From positions 806,001 to 870,000 of the forward strand of contig FJUW01000004.1 of the NCBI GenBank assembly GCA_900074885.1: a stretch of DNA of 64,000 bases, written 5' to 3'. The position numbers and the translations under genes are program-made. Origin of the DNA: Rhynchosporium graminicola (Eukaryota; Ascomycota; Leotiomycetes; Helotiales; Ploettnerulaceae). Of this stretch, positions 34,941 to 47,375 are shown piece by piece (the stretch's first letter is position 1; each line of letters opens with the position of its first letter). Under the pieces are notes generated by a model. It had not been told where the DNA came from and ran no database searches. It saw only the letters and a program-made list of their open reading frames with translations.

Positions 34941-37024
34941 TTACATGAGATCTGCGAAGGTGTCCATGAAGTTGAGAGCTTCATCTTCCTTGATCTCCTC
35001 CTCTCCCCCTCGATGGGTATTCCACCATAAAAACGGCCCACTGCTTATTGCATCTGAATTCGGGTCGCTCATGGCGCTCCACCATCTTCCTACGATAATT
35101 CTTCCACCCGAAAGAACACAGCCTTCGTAGCACCAAGCTCGGCATGGGTCGTAGACATCGTGGCCATTTGCATCCTGCTCAGTGTAGTACTTCATCAGTG
35201 TCAGGCGTTGGAAGCCGTGAAATCCTTGCTGAGTAGTCAAAGCATGAACACGTCCAAAGACATGTCCTTTCCCTGAACCTCTGCAACTTCCCCAGAATTG
35301 CTTGACGGCGGGTGGATGGTCCATAGCAGTTCTTGCACGCTTTGCTCGGCGCTGTTGAGCAGGGTCTTCAAAAGGATTACTGCAGAGTAAAGCTTCGAAG
35401 TTCTTTGGCCACTCGTAGCTTGATCTATGGCCTCTGTCAAAAAAGAAGTCCATATCCTAGGGGATGTTAGATACATTCTTTCTCAAACTAGCTGTGCCTA
35501 GACCACCTACCTCAAAGGACTCGTTGCCGTCCAGGGAGTCTGTGTGAACTGGGCATCCATGGCCATCCCATTCTCTCAAGCTCTCCAAGGTATCCTCTTC
35601 CATGAATGCTTCTTCATGTCAGCTGAGTCTATAAATGAATAAATAATACTCACTGTGTACACCCTTCCAATGTCGTGCGAGTGGTTGCGTTCCACCCTTG
35701 ATGTGACCCTTCCAGAACTGGGGAAACTGATCAGGTTCAAGGTGATCATATTCGTGCGCAAGAAGTCCCTCGCCGCCTGACTTCAGGTGAAACTTGAAGA
35801 AATTTACTATATGTAATAGCCATCTGATGTTGACTGATTGCTTGAAAAGACCTGTGAATGCTGGCTGCACCTTCGCGGTGGCGTAGGCCTGGTATTGAGA
35901 TATGTCGAAGTGTCCAACCTTACCATTGCAGAGGTTGGGATCCAAGGAGAATGGAGTGAGAATGAGCTGAATGACATAGATCAACGAATTCTTATCGTTC
36001 GCGGTCACGACCTTGTCGATACTGGAGGAATCGTTACCATTCTTGTCGAAGCTTGTGTTGAAGACTGAATCAATAATGTCGACCTCGGAGGTACGGAGCA
36101 TTTCTCTGATATACTTTAGGTTCAATCCTTTAATTTCGGCTCGTCCGTAAAGATAACGCGGGACTTCAAGAGCATTCGATTCGAGGAGTAGTCCTCTAAA
36201 AACATTGAGGAGGTCCAACTGATTACGAGCTTGAGTATCTCGAACATCTTTGGAGACTCTACCACCATACTTATCGAGATCAAAGCATGTCCACTTTGCG
36301 CCAATATACTTTCGAAAAGCGTACTTCAGAGAGGCATCCTTGGGGCTCTGACCGTCGACGTCATCAAAGAACTTGGAGAAGCGCTCGCGCCAGACACTAT
36401 ACGTAATCGCAGAGTTGGATTTCTTGCAGATGAGACTGTAGTTGAGAATATCCTTGTCTTCTGGTAGGTAAAGCGCTATTTGTTGGTGGATCTGGATTAA
36501 AGGTGAGTCAGCTCAGTTCAGTGGCATCAATGGTATTGCGGTATCACGGCAGAAAATGGGAACAAGTTCTGTTCCCAAGAAAGCTGACGGTTGTGGGGTT
36601 GGGAACGTGTTCTGTGACTGGCATGTTTGGGCAGCAGCGGGGCAAGGTGAGTGTGTAGGACGTCAAGGCTGAAGGCAGGATATGAAGTTGACATGGAACG
36701 CAGACATACCTCGATTGGGATACTCTTGAATATCTTCGCAGCGCCCGTGTCTTCAACCTCCTTGATTGACGTATCAAGCTTGAGCCGCTTGGCGCGGGTG
36801 CTCCGACAATCCTGGACATCCTCATCCCCGGTATCATCAGAATCGATCTCAACATAGACTCGGCTTCTCTTGGGGATAGGTGACACAGTTGCTCTGCGAG
36901 CCTCCAATCTCTTCGCGGGATGGTCTTTGCTTGGTTCTTCGTCCCATTCGTACTCGGTGGCTCGGTATTCTTCTTCTGGTGCGTTCCCTCCGTACGCATT
37001 GCGCGACGATCGAGTTAGAGCCAT
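34941..37024 (-). CDS. F-box domain protein, substrate unknown
   Basis: Four exons, 37024-36710, 36491-35654, 35608-35511 and 35456-34941, total 1767 nt (588 residues). A 45-nt stretch inside exon 2 (starting GTCTTT, ending ATATAG) could be a further intron. The basic/acidic N-terminus (RRATVSPIPKRSRVYVEIDS) looks nuclear. Intron 1 lies inside the F-box-like segment: IFKSIPIE joined to IHQQIALYLPEDKDILNYS, then LICKKSNSAITYSVWRERF. The remainder is a long domain I do not recognise, including LLAHEYDHLEPDQFPQFW and SSYEWPKNFEALL. F-box proteins recruit substrates to SCF ubiquitin ligases via Skp1. An alternative ATG at 37117 would add 31 residues. Confidence 0.75.
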
Positions 37025-38630
37025 GCTGGTGCAAGGATAAGCGATACGATGGGGTGGTGCTAATGGATGGGTTAGTAACTGCCTCAATTCTCCCCCAGCA
37101 AGGTTGCGGAAGGTCATGACGTACGACGTTAGTATTAAACAGGATACCTGGGTATGCTGGACGATAGTGCCGCAAGGTACAGGAGGAAAGCGATACGCCA
37201 GATGATATGTGCGAGGGAGTGATTGTAACGTGAAGGAGAAATGTTGTTGGTTGCTAGGGTATGTCAGTGACTAGACCAAGATGCGTGGAAGGGAAAAAGA
37301 AATGCACAATTGGCTCACCAGGATGATCCTGTCGGTGTTCCGAACACGATGCGGATGTCGAGGAACGAAGTGGTGGATGGCAGGCTCTGGAAAGTTGCAT
37401 CAATTAATGATCGGTGGACTCGCTCGTGTGGGCAGGGGGCTGGGGGCTGGGGGCTGGGGGTGAGGAAGTGAATGTGGTGATGTAGTAAACATGAATTTTG
37501 CAATCCCAGATCAGCAAATGCGATGATTTTTATGCAATCTGGTGCTAATATCACAGTTGTATTTCGCGCCCACGAAGAGGATCCTGGATCACAAAAAGTT
37601 TATGCATCGGGTGCAAAGCTGATGGGAAAAGCGAAGTGAAGTGAAGGATGGGAAGGAAGGAAGGGCGAAGCGATGCTTTTGGCAGCCCCGGATTCCCGCT
37701 CCCGACGGCTACTTCCTATCGTGGATGAACAACAATGGTACGGCTTCGTGTTAGTAGGTAGCCACCAAACAGGATAGCTTGATCTTTGGTGCCAACACCC
37801 ATGTTGAAACCATTTGCAGATGCTCATGAAGCCCGAATCTGTCGACCTTAGTTAGAATCGTTGTCCAACTCGAACAACGTGAATCACCAACAAGAATCCA
37901 CACAGTCACAACCGATTTCTGCGAATTCGGCATAATTATCCACACGCTATCGACGTGGAAGCTAATTGCAGGGCATCGGTTAATTCTGGATAAAACATGA
38001 CTTCTTGCTCAAGTGCTTTCGATAGATTTTATGATGACATGACGCCAGTGTCACCCTAAGCTACCTCCTACATTCAGTACATTGTCATGCCTTTCGATCG
38101 TCATTTAGAAGTAGGTAGATACATTATCAGGAAGGCCCTGAAGTCTATGTCAAGGAAGTCAAATTGGTCAATCCTGTAACTTCTCATCCCGGAGACTCAC
38201 CTCCCCTATTCCCACTGTCCCACACCTTCCGGGCCTTTCCCCTCCCTAGAAGAAGAAGAAGAAGAAATATCATCCAGCTCAAAGGTCACAACAGAACAGT
38301 GACTTGCAACTGTTCCTCAAATACTTTCGAATCACGTCTTTACAGCATGTCAATATGCCTACGAAGAACATCCTCGCAACTCCACACATTCCTTCCCTTA
38401 CGATCAAAGAAAGTCGAGATCGATTCTCGCTTCCGATGTCGTCCCGGTAACAAAACACGTGACCGTATCCAGCAGCACCTCTCCAGCATTCTCGAGGGTT
38501 CAGCTCGATTTAAACCCAGCACATTACATCCAAGCAAGTAGACCCTCATTTTAAAGCTCATACGAAAACTAATGCCCTCCTTCCTCTCCTTGTCCTCATC
38601 ACCATCCTTTAACTCCGCCCCATCTCGCTT

Positions 38631-38940
38631 ATCACGTGTCTGGCCCGTCAAGCTGATCTAGCCGCTTCCAGCAAGCGATCAGAGTTTTGTTGCACGTCGT
38701 ATTTCTCGCTCGACTTGCGCTGCACCGATGCGAACAATGCCCATTCCTTACGAGTGCTCGGAATTTATTTCGGCGCACGGACCACCAACGCCGCGACTCT
38801 TGGAGAACTCTTTTGTTCAAACGATGGGTCGGCCGGTCGCTTCAGGAAGGATGGAAAATATGCGGATGAGCAAAAGCCACGGTCGCAGCCTAGGTAGGGT
38901 AGGTAGGTAAATGGGTGATGTGACGTGATACGATGTCTGC
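38631..38940 (+). other. duplicated non-coding module, copy A
   Basis: Blocks in order: ATCACGTGT (38631), AGTTTTGTTGCACGTCG (38683-38699), ACAATGCC (about 38734), GCACGGACCAC (38774-38784), ACGTGATA (38933). All recur in copy B, and the first three intervals are equal within two bases. A pyrimidine-rich tract precedes the first block in both copies. No open frame is conserved. Confidence 0.6.
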
Positions 38941-39124
38941 TTTGTTTGTCTTTTGCTTTCAACAAGACTGGAAGAGGGTATTGATTTATTACTTGACTTT
39001 GGGTCTGGGTTTGAGAGTCGAGGTTGCTGAATGATGTATGTGTGTGCTTTTGAAAAGTCCATATTTGACTCTTGGAGCTGTGGGTGAGAGGGGGATGAGA
39101 AAGGAGACTTGATGAAAAGGGATG

Positions 39125-39150
39125 AGGAGGAGGAGGAGGAGGAGGAGGAA
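39125..39150. repeat. GGA trinucleotide repeat
   Basis: About eight consecutive GGA units upstream of module copy B. Confidence 0.85.
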
Positions 39151-39780
39151 TAGGCTTCTATCTGACGGTCAAGTGCGTGGATTTCACAAAGTGCCTACCT
39201 AGGTGATGTCCCAGGCAGGTGTCTGGAGTCTACACTGTAGCTAATATTCAATTACTAGCAGTGGATATGAAGTGAGGGGTGCTGTAACAGGTTTTCGCGT
39301 CGCTTAAGCAGAAAACCTGGCCTTCAAAAATCCCACCCTCTCTCAATGACCCTCGACCAGAAGACCAGGAGCACGAACAACGATGTAGGCAGTCGGGAAG
39401 GACATGCACGTAAAACACATCGCAACAGGACCCATGAAGGAGTGATTTTGAACATAACTTGCATTCAAAATCAGAAGGACGAAGCAATGAAGTTAGCTGA
39501 ATCCCCAAGAAAGCAAGTCCTACGAGGAAGAAATCAAACCCGGGATTCGGCCATGCTGTTGGGTTGGAATATAATCCGTATCCCAGTAGTGTATATATCA
39601 CGTGACCGAACTCATCTCACCAACTGCCTTCCAACCACAATCCACAATCAACCCAAGCTACCATAACAAACACTTCACTCCCATACTTATGGGCAAACCT
39701 CTTAACACTCATTCTTCTCTACCTCTTCCCTTACCTTCCCTTCCCTCACATCCATCCACATCCCAGATCTTTCCTCATTA

Positions 39781-40013
39781 ATCACGTGTATTACACGCTA
39801 AGCAGTCGACTATTGGCTGTCACGAAACGAAACCAGTTTTGTTGCACGTCGCTCAAGAGGACCAAAATGTATTCAAACGCCAAGACAATGCCACAGTTTA
39901 CAGATGTCAGAAATTTCCATGACGCACGGACCACGTCGAAAAGCGCATGGTTTGGCATTTTGTCAACATGAGCGCGATATGCAAAATGTATCTCCGCCAC
40001 CAAAAACGTGATA
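39781..40013 (+). other. duplicated non-coding module, copy B
   Basis: Blocks: ATCACGTGT (39781), AGTTTTGTTGCACGTCG (39835-39851), ACAATGCC (about 39885), GCACGGACCAC (39924-39934), ACGTGATA (40006). Sequence between blocks has diverged from copy A, so selection or recent partial conversion on the blocks is implied. Function unknown. Confidence 0.6.
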
Positions 40014-41871
40014 TCAGCGTCATGCTGCTGAGAGGATTGTTTTGATTTGATTTGATGCTACTCGTATAGAAGCATTGAATGCGGTGGGGTTTGGTTTCAT
40101 GATTTGCGGGTAGATGGATGGAGCTGATGGTTTGTGTTGGCTTCTTGTGTGCCAGTGAGGGATAGAGAGACAGCCGACTAGTTCTCATCCTTCGATTCTT
40201 TTTGGAGGGCATTGATTTTCCGAGTAGTCAAGCCTGGCTGCTACTCTTTGCAGGTGAGGTTCAACATGTAAACCCTGGATGGGACAGATCCAGTGCCCAA
40301 TTTGAGAAGCGCACTTGCAGCAGAGTATCAAATCGATTCCATTACCCGAAAGCCGAGGAAAGACTCTAGAATATGCATTTATAACTCTCTCGAAGGAGCG
40401 AGACAGCGTGCAAGGCATACTTGGCGCGGAAGACAGTCAAAGGGAGGGCTAGAAAGAGAAATGTATGAAGGTGCCAAAGAGGCACACTTGAACTCTGAGA
40501 AGAAGGAAGAGGCCAGGTCAAAGTTACAAATCCTACTTCGGAACCATGTTCTAACTTACAACAATCTTGCGCATGGCTTGATTTTCTTGAATCTTGGCTG
40601 TTGACATGTGTAAAATCATTTTCCAAAACGTTAGAAGCAACAGTCCAGGCACAAATGATGCTGAAGTGCGTTGATGAAAAGACCCTCCTGCCCGAGAACT
40701 ACAGTCCAGCTGACAGTAAAGAATACTAGCAACAGTTCATGGACCATACACTGATTTAATATTATGCTTCAAATGGAGGGAAGCTTGTAACTCGTCTCCG
40801 ACCTCTCTGCACATCAATCTGAAAATGAGGAACATGTGAGTCGACGAATGCAATCCCGGCTTGCGTATCATTACGAGACGACGCATAAGACAAGAGGCGA
40901 GAAATTGTGATTCTGGCTAAATTTGAAACCTTGATGCAAAAGCAGGAGAAAGGGGAAGAAGTCAGCACCCGGGCTTTCTGGTCGGCACTCGGGCCAGATC
41001 TGTTGGCAACGGTATAACTGAATTTTACTGACGAAATATGTTGGAAAGCGATTTGAGTCAAAGAAAAAAATGAGATACCAAAGAATAGATTGCCAGTTAC
41101 TTGGTGACCTCGTGACGTTGCTTTCGAATTTAGCCAACGCTTGAAAGTCTTCGCGAAGATTATTTTGGTCCTACGCCAACTTGCGCAGCCACACACTATC
41201 GGCCTTAGCCGACGATGCGCTGGTCACGGGACACTACGTAGATTCTCTTTCAAGGGTTGTGGGCCAACAAGGCATCGAAGACCCTGAAAAGTCTAAAAAT
41301 AATCTCGTGTTGACTAAACTCAATCTGTTCAGATCCGATAGTTAGTGCGGGGGAGAAAAAGAGGTTATCGGCACGGGTACCGTATTCTTGGGTCAATGGT
41401 CATGCAGGCGACATTGAAGGCATCTTCAATGTTTTCGGATCAAGTCTGCACAGCCTTCTTGTTGGTTCCATGCCTCCTTCATTCATTCCCCTGTGGTGTT
41501 TCGAGCCATCCACGGACCGAATTGTGCAGTCCTTGGAGAAATAGCCGCACGCGTGTCGAGATGATACCGAGGCGGCCTTAGCCAATCCCAGGACCACGTC
41601 CAGCTAGCTAGCTACACGGGCACCCACAGCGCAGCGCTGAATATCCGAGGTGCAGCGCAGGGTGCGCTTCTTCGGCTGCATTTGACGTCTCGTAACGCTT
41701 CACGATCGAGATGAAGCCAGTACAGTACATATGGCTGGCTGGGGCGAGTTGGTGATAAGCGAAGCCACTGACCAGATTGGTGCGACCTGTTTCATGCGCA
41801 GATAGATAGATTCCTTGTGCACAAACGAACGTTCTGTGTATTGATCGACCGGCGACGGGTAAATGCAGGCA

Positions 41872-41896
41872 GGATCGGATCGGATCGGATCGGATC
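41872..41896. repeat. GGATC pentanucleotide repeat
   Basis: Five perfect GGATC units. Confidence 0.9.
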
Positions 41897-42094
41897 TGAC
41901 AGGTCTACTCCGGTTTCATCAAAGTTGCGAGGCGAAGAAGAAAAGGGATCATGAAGCATGGATGGCATCGCATTAGCATCCAGAGACTTCTCTCTCTGAG
42001 CGAGTCATCAGTCAACAATGAGTCACCAGTCATCCATCATCAATCATCCAGAAGAAAGGAAGGAAGGAAGCTTGGAAGGCTGACATGACAGGAA

Positions 42095-42152
42095 GGAGAT
42101 TGACAGGAGATTGACAGGAGATTGACATTCCATGCCATGCCATGCCATGCCA
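42095..42152. repeat. two adjacent short tandem repeats
   Basis: Three copies of the 11-mer GGAGATTGACA (42095-42127) are followed within 5 bp by about four copies of CATGC. Confidence 0.85.
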
Positions 42153-42277
42153 TGACATATACTAATACTCGAGCTCGAGTAAGCCCTGCCTGCGGCAACT
42201 AGGTAGGGCCAGTCCAAATGGCACGCTGGCTCGGCAGGCTGGCTCGCTCTTACTCCATGGACGGAAGAGGATCTACT

Positions 42278-42316
42278 ACTACTCACTCACTCACTCACTC
42301 ACTCACTCACTCACTC
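42278..42316. repeat. ACTC tetranucleotide microsatellite
   Basis: About nine perfect ACTC units, preceded by three ACT units. Confidence 0.9.
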
Positions 42317-42572
42317 TAGGCGATGCCGTCTATGCCGTCCGTCCGTACCTGCATTTACTCGGTAGGGTTCGCTCGAGTCTTTCTTTACCTTATTTAGGTA
42401 ACAAATAGTCACTCACTAACTATGCGGAGTCGACCAGATGAGGAGGAGAGGGGGAAGGAATTACTTACTTCATTGTGCAGCGAATGATGATCGATCATAC
42501 TTTGTATCCATGGATCGGATCACCACCACCTTGAGAAGAGAGGAGAAGAGAAGAGAAGACAAGATCAGCTCA

Positions 42573-42600
42573 GGGGCAGGGGCAGGGGCAGGGGCAGGAG
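42573..42600. repeat. GGGGCA hexanucleotide repeat
   Basis: Four to five GGGGCA units, a G-rich run that could form a G-quadruplex on the plus strand. Confidence 0.85.
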
Positions 42601-43245
42601 GAAAGCTCTCGTCTGTACTGTACGTACTTGGATATCTTGCAGCTGAGCTGTTTGGTTGAATGAAGCCCAGTGGATAGATAGCTCCGCTCCACTTCTGACT
42701 ACCCAATCACATCCATCACATCCACCACATCCACCACAATCCACAATTTGATACATGGCCCCGTTTGAGAAGGCACCCCACCCCACCCCTGTCCACCCGC
42801 CCCCTGCCCTGCTGGTGCCGGTGCTTGCCACATTAAGGCTGTGCCTGTTCCTGCCTCTTTCGCATTTAATGCCCGCCGTCCCTTCCCTTCCCTCCCACTC
42901 GAAAGGGTCTGTTAACCTTCGATTCCTTCCGTCATCAAGCTCATCTCATCTCATATCATATCATATCATATCACCTTTTCAGATCCATTTCCATTTCCGT
43001 TTCTATTTCATCTGTCATCTGTCGGCTGTTTACTCTCGTTACCAGATCGCTTCTTCCATTTACACACTCGTTCGTTACGTGTCTGTCAACAACCAAACTT
43101 CCTCATTCCACCCCCGCCTATACACCTTCACACTCCACTTGTAAACGCACACACAGCCTTGAAAACTCCCAACCTCAACCGGAACGTATACGCACCACCG
43201 AACACGCGCAACCCCAATAAAACCACCCATAAAACCACCCTCAAT

Positions 43246-44487
43246 ATGCGCTCCTCCATTCTCTCAGCCACTACAGTGGTTTTGGCCGGCCTCAACTTGG
43301 TCAACGCCCAAACTTTCACCGACTGTGACCCAACGAAGAAGAGTGAGTTTGATTTTATTCCATTTGGACAATTCATATGCTAATACATTCCAGCCTGCCC
43401 TCCCAATCCTGGACTCGGAGGGAAGCTCACAACCGACTTCACCCAAAAGAGCAGCGACTGGACCGAGTCTGTTGGAACCTCCCTCACCTACGGACCAAAC
43501 GGTGCTGAGTTCAACATCAAGAGCAAGACTGGTGCTCCCACCATTGGTGTCAACAAGTACATTCAATTCGGCAAGGTCTCGGTCACAATGAAGGCCGCCC
43601 CTGGTACCGGTGTTATCAGCAGTTTTATCCTGGAGTCTCAAGATTTAGATGAGATCGATTTCGAGTGGGTCGGAGGAGATGTCAACAACGTCCAGAGCAA
43701 CTTCTTCGGAAAGGGCAACACCACCACCTACGATCGTAGTGGTACCCATCCGGTCTCCAATCCTATGACTGAGTTTGTCACATACGCTATCGACTGGAAC
43801 AAGGATTCCATCAAGTTCTATGCTGCAGGTAACATGGTCCGCGAGCTTCTCTACAACGACCCCAAGACTCACGGCGGCTTCAACTACCCCCAGACTCCTA
43901 TGCGCGTCAAGATGGGTGCGTGGGTTGGTTGCCCTGATGCTGCCGCCGCTGCTAGCGAAAAGCTGAAGTACACCTGCGAGTGGGCTGGAGGACCTCTCCC
44001 TGAGAACCCAGACTTCACTATGTACGTCAAGAGTGTTAGCATCGAGGATTATGGGTGTGGTGGAGACTACACCTACAGCGATCTCTCGGGAAGCTACCAA
44101 AGCATCAAGTCTTCCGGAACTTGTGATGGCAAGGTTGATGAGAGTACCCCCACCAAACCCACGACTTCCTCTGCTTCCGCAACCGCAACCGCCACCTCCA
44201 GGCCCGGTGGAGTCTTGGTTGAGACCTCTGTTAGTGTCAGCACCAAGACTACTGCCACTGGAACTGCAGCTGCTGCTACCCAATCTCCCAACGACACCAG
44301 TTCGGGATCCAGTACTTTGGCCACCACTGCCACCGCTCCCACAGGTACTTCTCCCTCACCTACCACAAGCGGAGCTCCCACTGTTACTGCCAACGCCGCT
44401 TCTTCGATGAAGCCAAAGCACAAGTACGGTTTTCTTGACATGGGTGTTATGGCCTTCGGTCTTGGACTTGGATACCTCGTCATGTAA
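43246..44487 (+). CDS. CRH1: GPI-anchored Crh-type chitin-glucan transglycosylase (GH16)
   Basis: Two exons, 43246-43342 and 43394-44487, encode 396 residues. Signal peptide MRSSILSATTVVLAGLNLVNA is followed by a Cys-containing start (FTDCDPTKKTCPPNPGLGG). The GH16 catalytic motif DEIDFEWVG supplies nucleophile and acid/base Glu. Further family marks are TYAIDWNKDSIKFY and MRVKMGAWVG. A Ser/Thr/Ala-rich stalk (about residues 280-370) ends in a hydrophobic tail (FLDMGVMAFGLGLGYLVM), the signal for GPI attachment. Crh enzymes cross-link chitin to beta-1,6/1,3-glucan in the cell wall. There is no CBM18 chitin-binding module. The ortholog number within the Crh family (Crh1/Utr2/Crf) is not certain. 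A long repeat-rich leader precedes the start. Confidence 0.9.
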
Positions 44488-45364
44488 ATCAGCAATGACT
44501 TGGTGAATTCTTCTGACAACCAAAATCATCATCATATTAGAGGGCAGGGAGTTTATTTGGTTCAATATTGCATTTCCAGCCAGGCGTAGCTGAGGGAGTC
44601 TGTCTTTACCACCACTATCCTCTTGTGCATTTTCCCTATCCTGTTTCAAAACGAAGCCGAAGATACCCTGAGCAACGGGAGGTGTTGTTATTATTTTTGA
44701 CTTTTTATGCTGTGTTAGCTGTGAATTAAAGGAGTGGTAGATGGTTGATTGCATCAGGGAAATGGCGTGCATGGGAAGGATGGCATGGCTCAAGGCTTTC
44801 AAGAACGAAGGTCCTATTGTGTATACTTTAATAAATTCAAAAACACTTCATAAAACTTCTTTGGCTTCTCCCGATGCCTGTGCTTGAAGATATCCTGCCA
44901 TTCACAGCCTTTTCAATATTACTGAATATCCTGCGCCAATCCTCGTCCAGCCGCGTAATTTCGTCTTTCATGATACTATTCAACCCCTACCCTAGACGAA
45001 CTTCTCCGTCCTCAAGATTGGGAAATTGATCCAGGGATTCTGCGGAACCGAGCCATTTACAAATTGACACCTAAGATCCTCATCCCGTCCAAATCTATAA
45101 ATGCTCCGATGCGGAATGTTCTGCTAGACAGGTACCTAGGAGTGTGCATGTATGTATGTACAGTCTAAACACACGAATGCCTCCTCGATGCGAAGTGGAC
45201 CAAGTGGTGGACAGGCAGGCATCTAGGTATATCCAGACAGACTCCAGTAGTTAGCTGGATATTGGATGTTGGATGTTGGATGTTGGGTGTTAAAGTAAAT
45301 CGACGTGTGTGTGTGTGTGTGTATGTGAAATCTGAGTATGTGTATATGTGTGTGTGTGTATGTA

Positions 45365-45395
<31 letters not shown>

Positions 45396-47375
45396 GTATG
45401 TACTTGAGGATTTGAGGATTTGAGGATTTGCTGTTGGGGGTAGTGGATGGAGCATATGGGGTGGATTATATGGCACTGCGCAATTAGTTCTTGATAAATG
45501 AGAGAGGTTTTGAGACTATGGTATAGTAGTGAGGATGAGGAGATGATCAGGGGAATGATGAGGGGATGATGAGGAGTTAAGGAGATAAGAGGGCAGTGGA
45601 GGATTAAGTGATATGATGTGATGTGAGGTGATGTAAGGTAAGTTTATAAAGTGTGAAGTCTTTTTGCTAGGCTAGAATGGATTGGAATGGATTTGATGTG
45701 ATGTGATGTGATGTGAGGATTTTTGACTAGTTGATAAATAGTTTAAAGGGGGGGAAAAGGGAGAAGGAGGAGGATGTATATGCTATGCTATGCAATGCGG
45801 GTAGGTGTTGGGTGTGTTAATTTTTTTTCGCTTCTGTTCTTATTCAGCGATCATGAGTCCACACTTAGATTGATTTCCGACGTGTACTCTGATTCAAACT
45901 CTACATTTCTTGTCACATCCACCTTAAGAAGTTAAGCTTCATCTTCACTCTCTCACTTGCAGGATTGGGAAATTCGGTGCAAGATATTCAGCACATCTAT
46001 GGCTCAGCTCATCCTGGCAAGATACATACATCACCTCCTTCCTATTCTTAATGAAAAACGCTTCGTGGAGGACATCTCCCACGTCTGTGTCAACATCATC
46101 AACCTCATTTTACGAATAACTGTATTCCGTATCAGCTACATAGTCCTCCCGCACTTTCCCAAGACCTCTGTCAAAGCAAAGAATAAAATAACTATTCGCA
46201 AATAAGAGAGGCTAGCTAAATCAAGAGATCGAAGCATCAAGTTTACCTATTCACAACTTAGTCACTTACGCATCCGGCCTACCCGCCTTGCATATCCATT
46301 AAAATATTTTAACATCTAACATCTATCCCCATACTCTCTTCTCCAACTAACCCCCTCTCTCCCCCAATTACCCAATCGCTGACTAATCTCAACGATTCTC
46401 CACTACGCCCTCCTCCTTCAATTTTCACGACCCGCTCTACCTTTCTTTTCTCCGCAATGAAGAAACCCCTTGTAGGAAGGAGAGGGTATGATGTACTCTC
46501 ATCTAAATCTGAGAAGGTTGATATCTAGAAGTAATCTAATTATCCAACCGATCCATTTACTCTACTCTACTAAAGGAGTAATTAAATGAGTAAATAAGTA
46601 ATTAAGTAAGTAAATAGTATACATTCACCTACGCAGGTTCCCATCCTTCAAACCGCGGCACATCACCTGGTAGATAGGTAGATATTGACTTTGTTTCGCT
46701 TGAGTTCTCAACTCGCTTAGACCCAGTCTAGGTGCCCGCCTGCACTGATTGGTAGTATCCAAAAAAAAAAAAAAAAAGAACTCCAGGTATTCTCTATTCA
46801 GCGCAGCAGGTATATATTCCGAGATAACTTCACGAGTAACTTCGTAAGTACCCTAGTCTAGGTAGAGGTGAACGGCAAGGTGCAATCTAATCTAATCTCG
46901 TCTAATCTTGTCTTGTCTTATCCAACCGTCAAGATATATTCGCTTCTCTTACGACTTAGTACACATGCACTCCTTTCACGACGCTGCTTACTGGTAGATA
47001 TACGATACGCGATGTAAATTTCTGAACAGTATCTCCTTATAAGTATGCTCGAGCATTCGAATCTTTCCAATGAAATGAATATCATTCTATGTAATCAATC
47101 CTGGTAGTCTGCTTGCTCTATCCGAGGAAGACTCCACCGCCCTCTTGAACTCCTAACGAAAAAAAGTCTGTACCACGACGTCTTTCGTATTCTTCTGATT
47201 GACCTCTACCCCTATCACTCCATCCATCTACCCATTAACCATCTCCACCTCCCATCTCCCAGTGCCTAACAAACCTCAAACCTCAAACCTTATACCTCAA
47301 CACCCATTCCACTCCACAAATCCAACCCCTCCCACACCTCCAATCCTCAACCCACCCTCCACCATTCCCCCCCTC
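44488..47375. other. 2.9-kb intergenic region with microsatellites
   Basis: No gene supported. It holds several simple repeats (45262-45430, 45685-45720, an A-run at about 46760-46776, CTAAT-type units near 46885-46920) and 3' flanks of the two neighbouring convergent genes. Confidence 0.55.
45262..45430. repeat. compound microsatellite tract
   Basis: Successive arrays: ATGTTGG-type units (45262-45290), GT dinucleotides (45305-45322), mixed GT/TATG/GTATGT units (45336-45402) and three GAGGATTT units (45407-45430). Confidence 0.85.

Larger units (their letters stand above)
37025..43245. other. 6.2-kb gene-free region
   Basis: No supported protein gene; the longest frames have no family resemblance. 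It contains a duplicated non-coding module (38631-38940 and 39781-40013), a GGA repeat near 39128, and a cluster of microsatellites at 41870-42975 upstream of the Crh-type gene. The last few hundred bases are pyrimidine-rich, as in strong fungal promoters and 5' leaders. Confidence 0.55.

Noticed and set aside
38633..38640. CACGTG elements as centromere CDEI or a specific bHLH operator
   Set aside because: The hexamer is common (also near 39598, 39784 and 55666), and no other centromere element is present. Only the block arrangement was kept as a finding.
40762..41196. 144-codon minus-strand frame
   Set aside because: No conserved motif, no splice context and average composition in a long gene-free stretch. 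A chance frame is likely.
43645..44283. 212-codon minus-strand frame over the Crh-type gene
   Set aside because: Antisense shadow of a clear GH16 coding exon.
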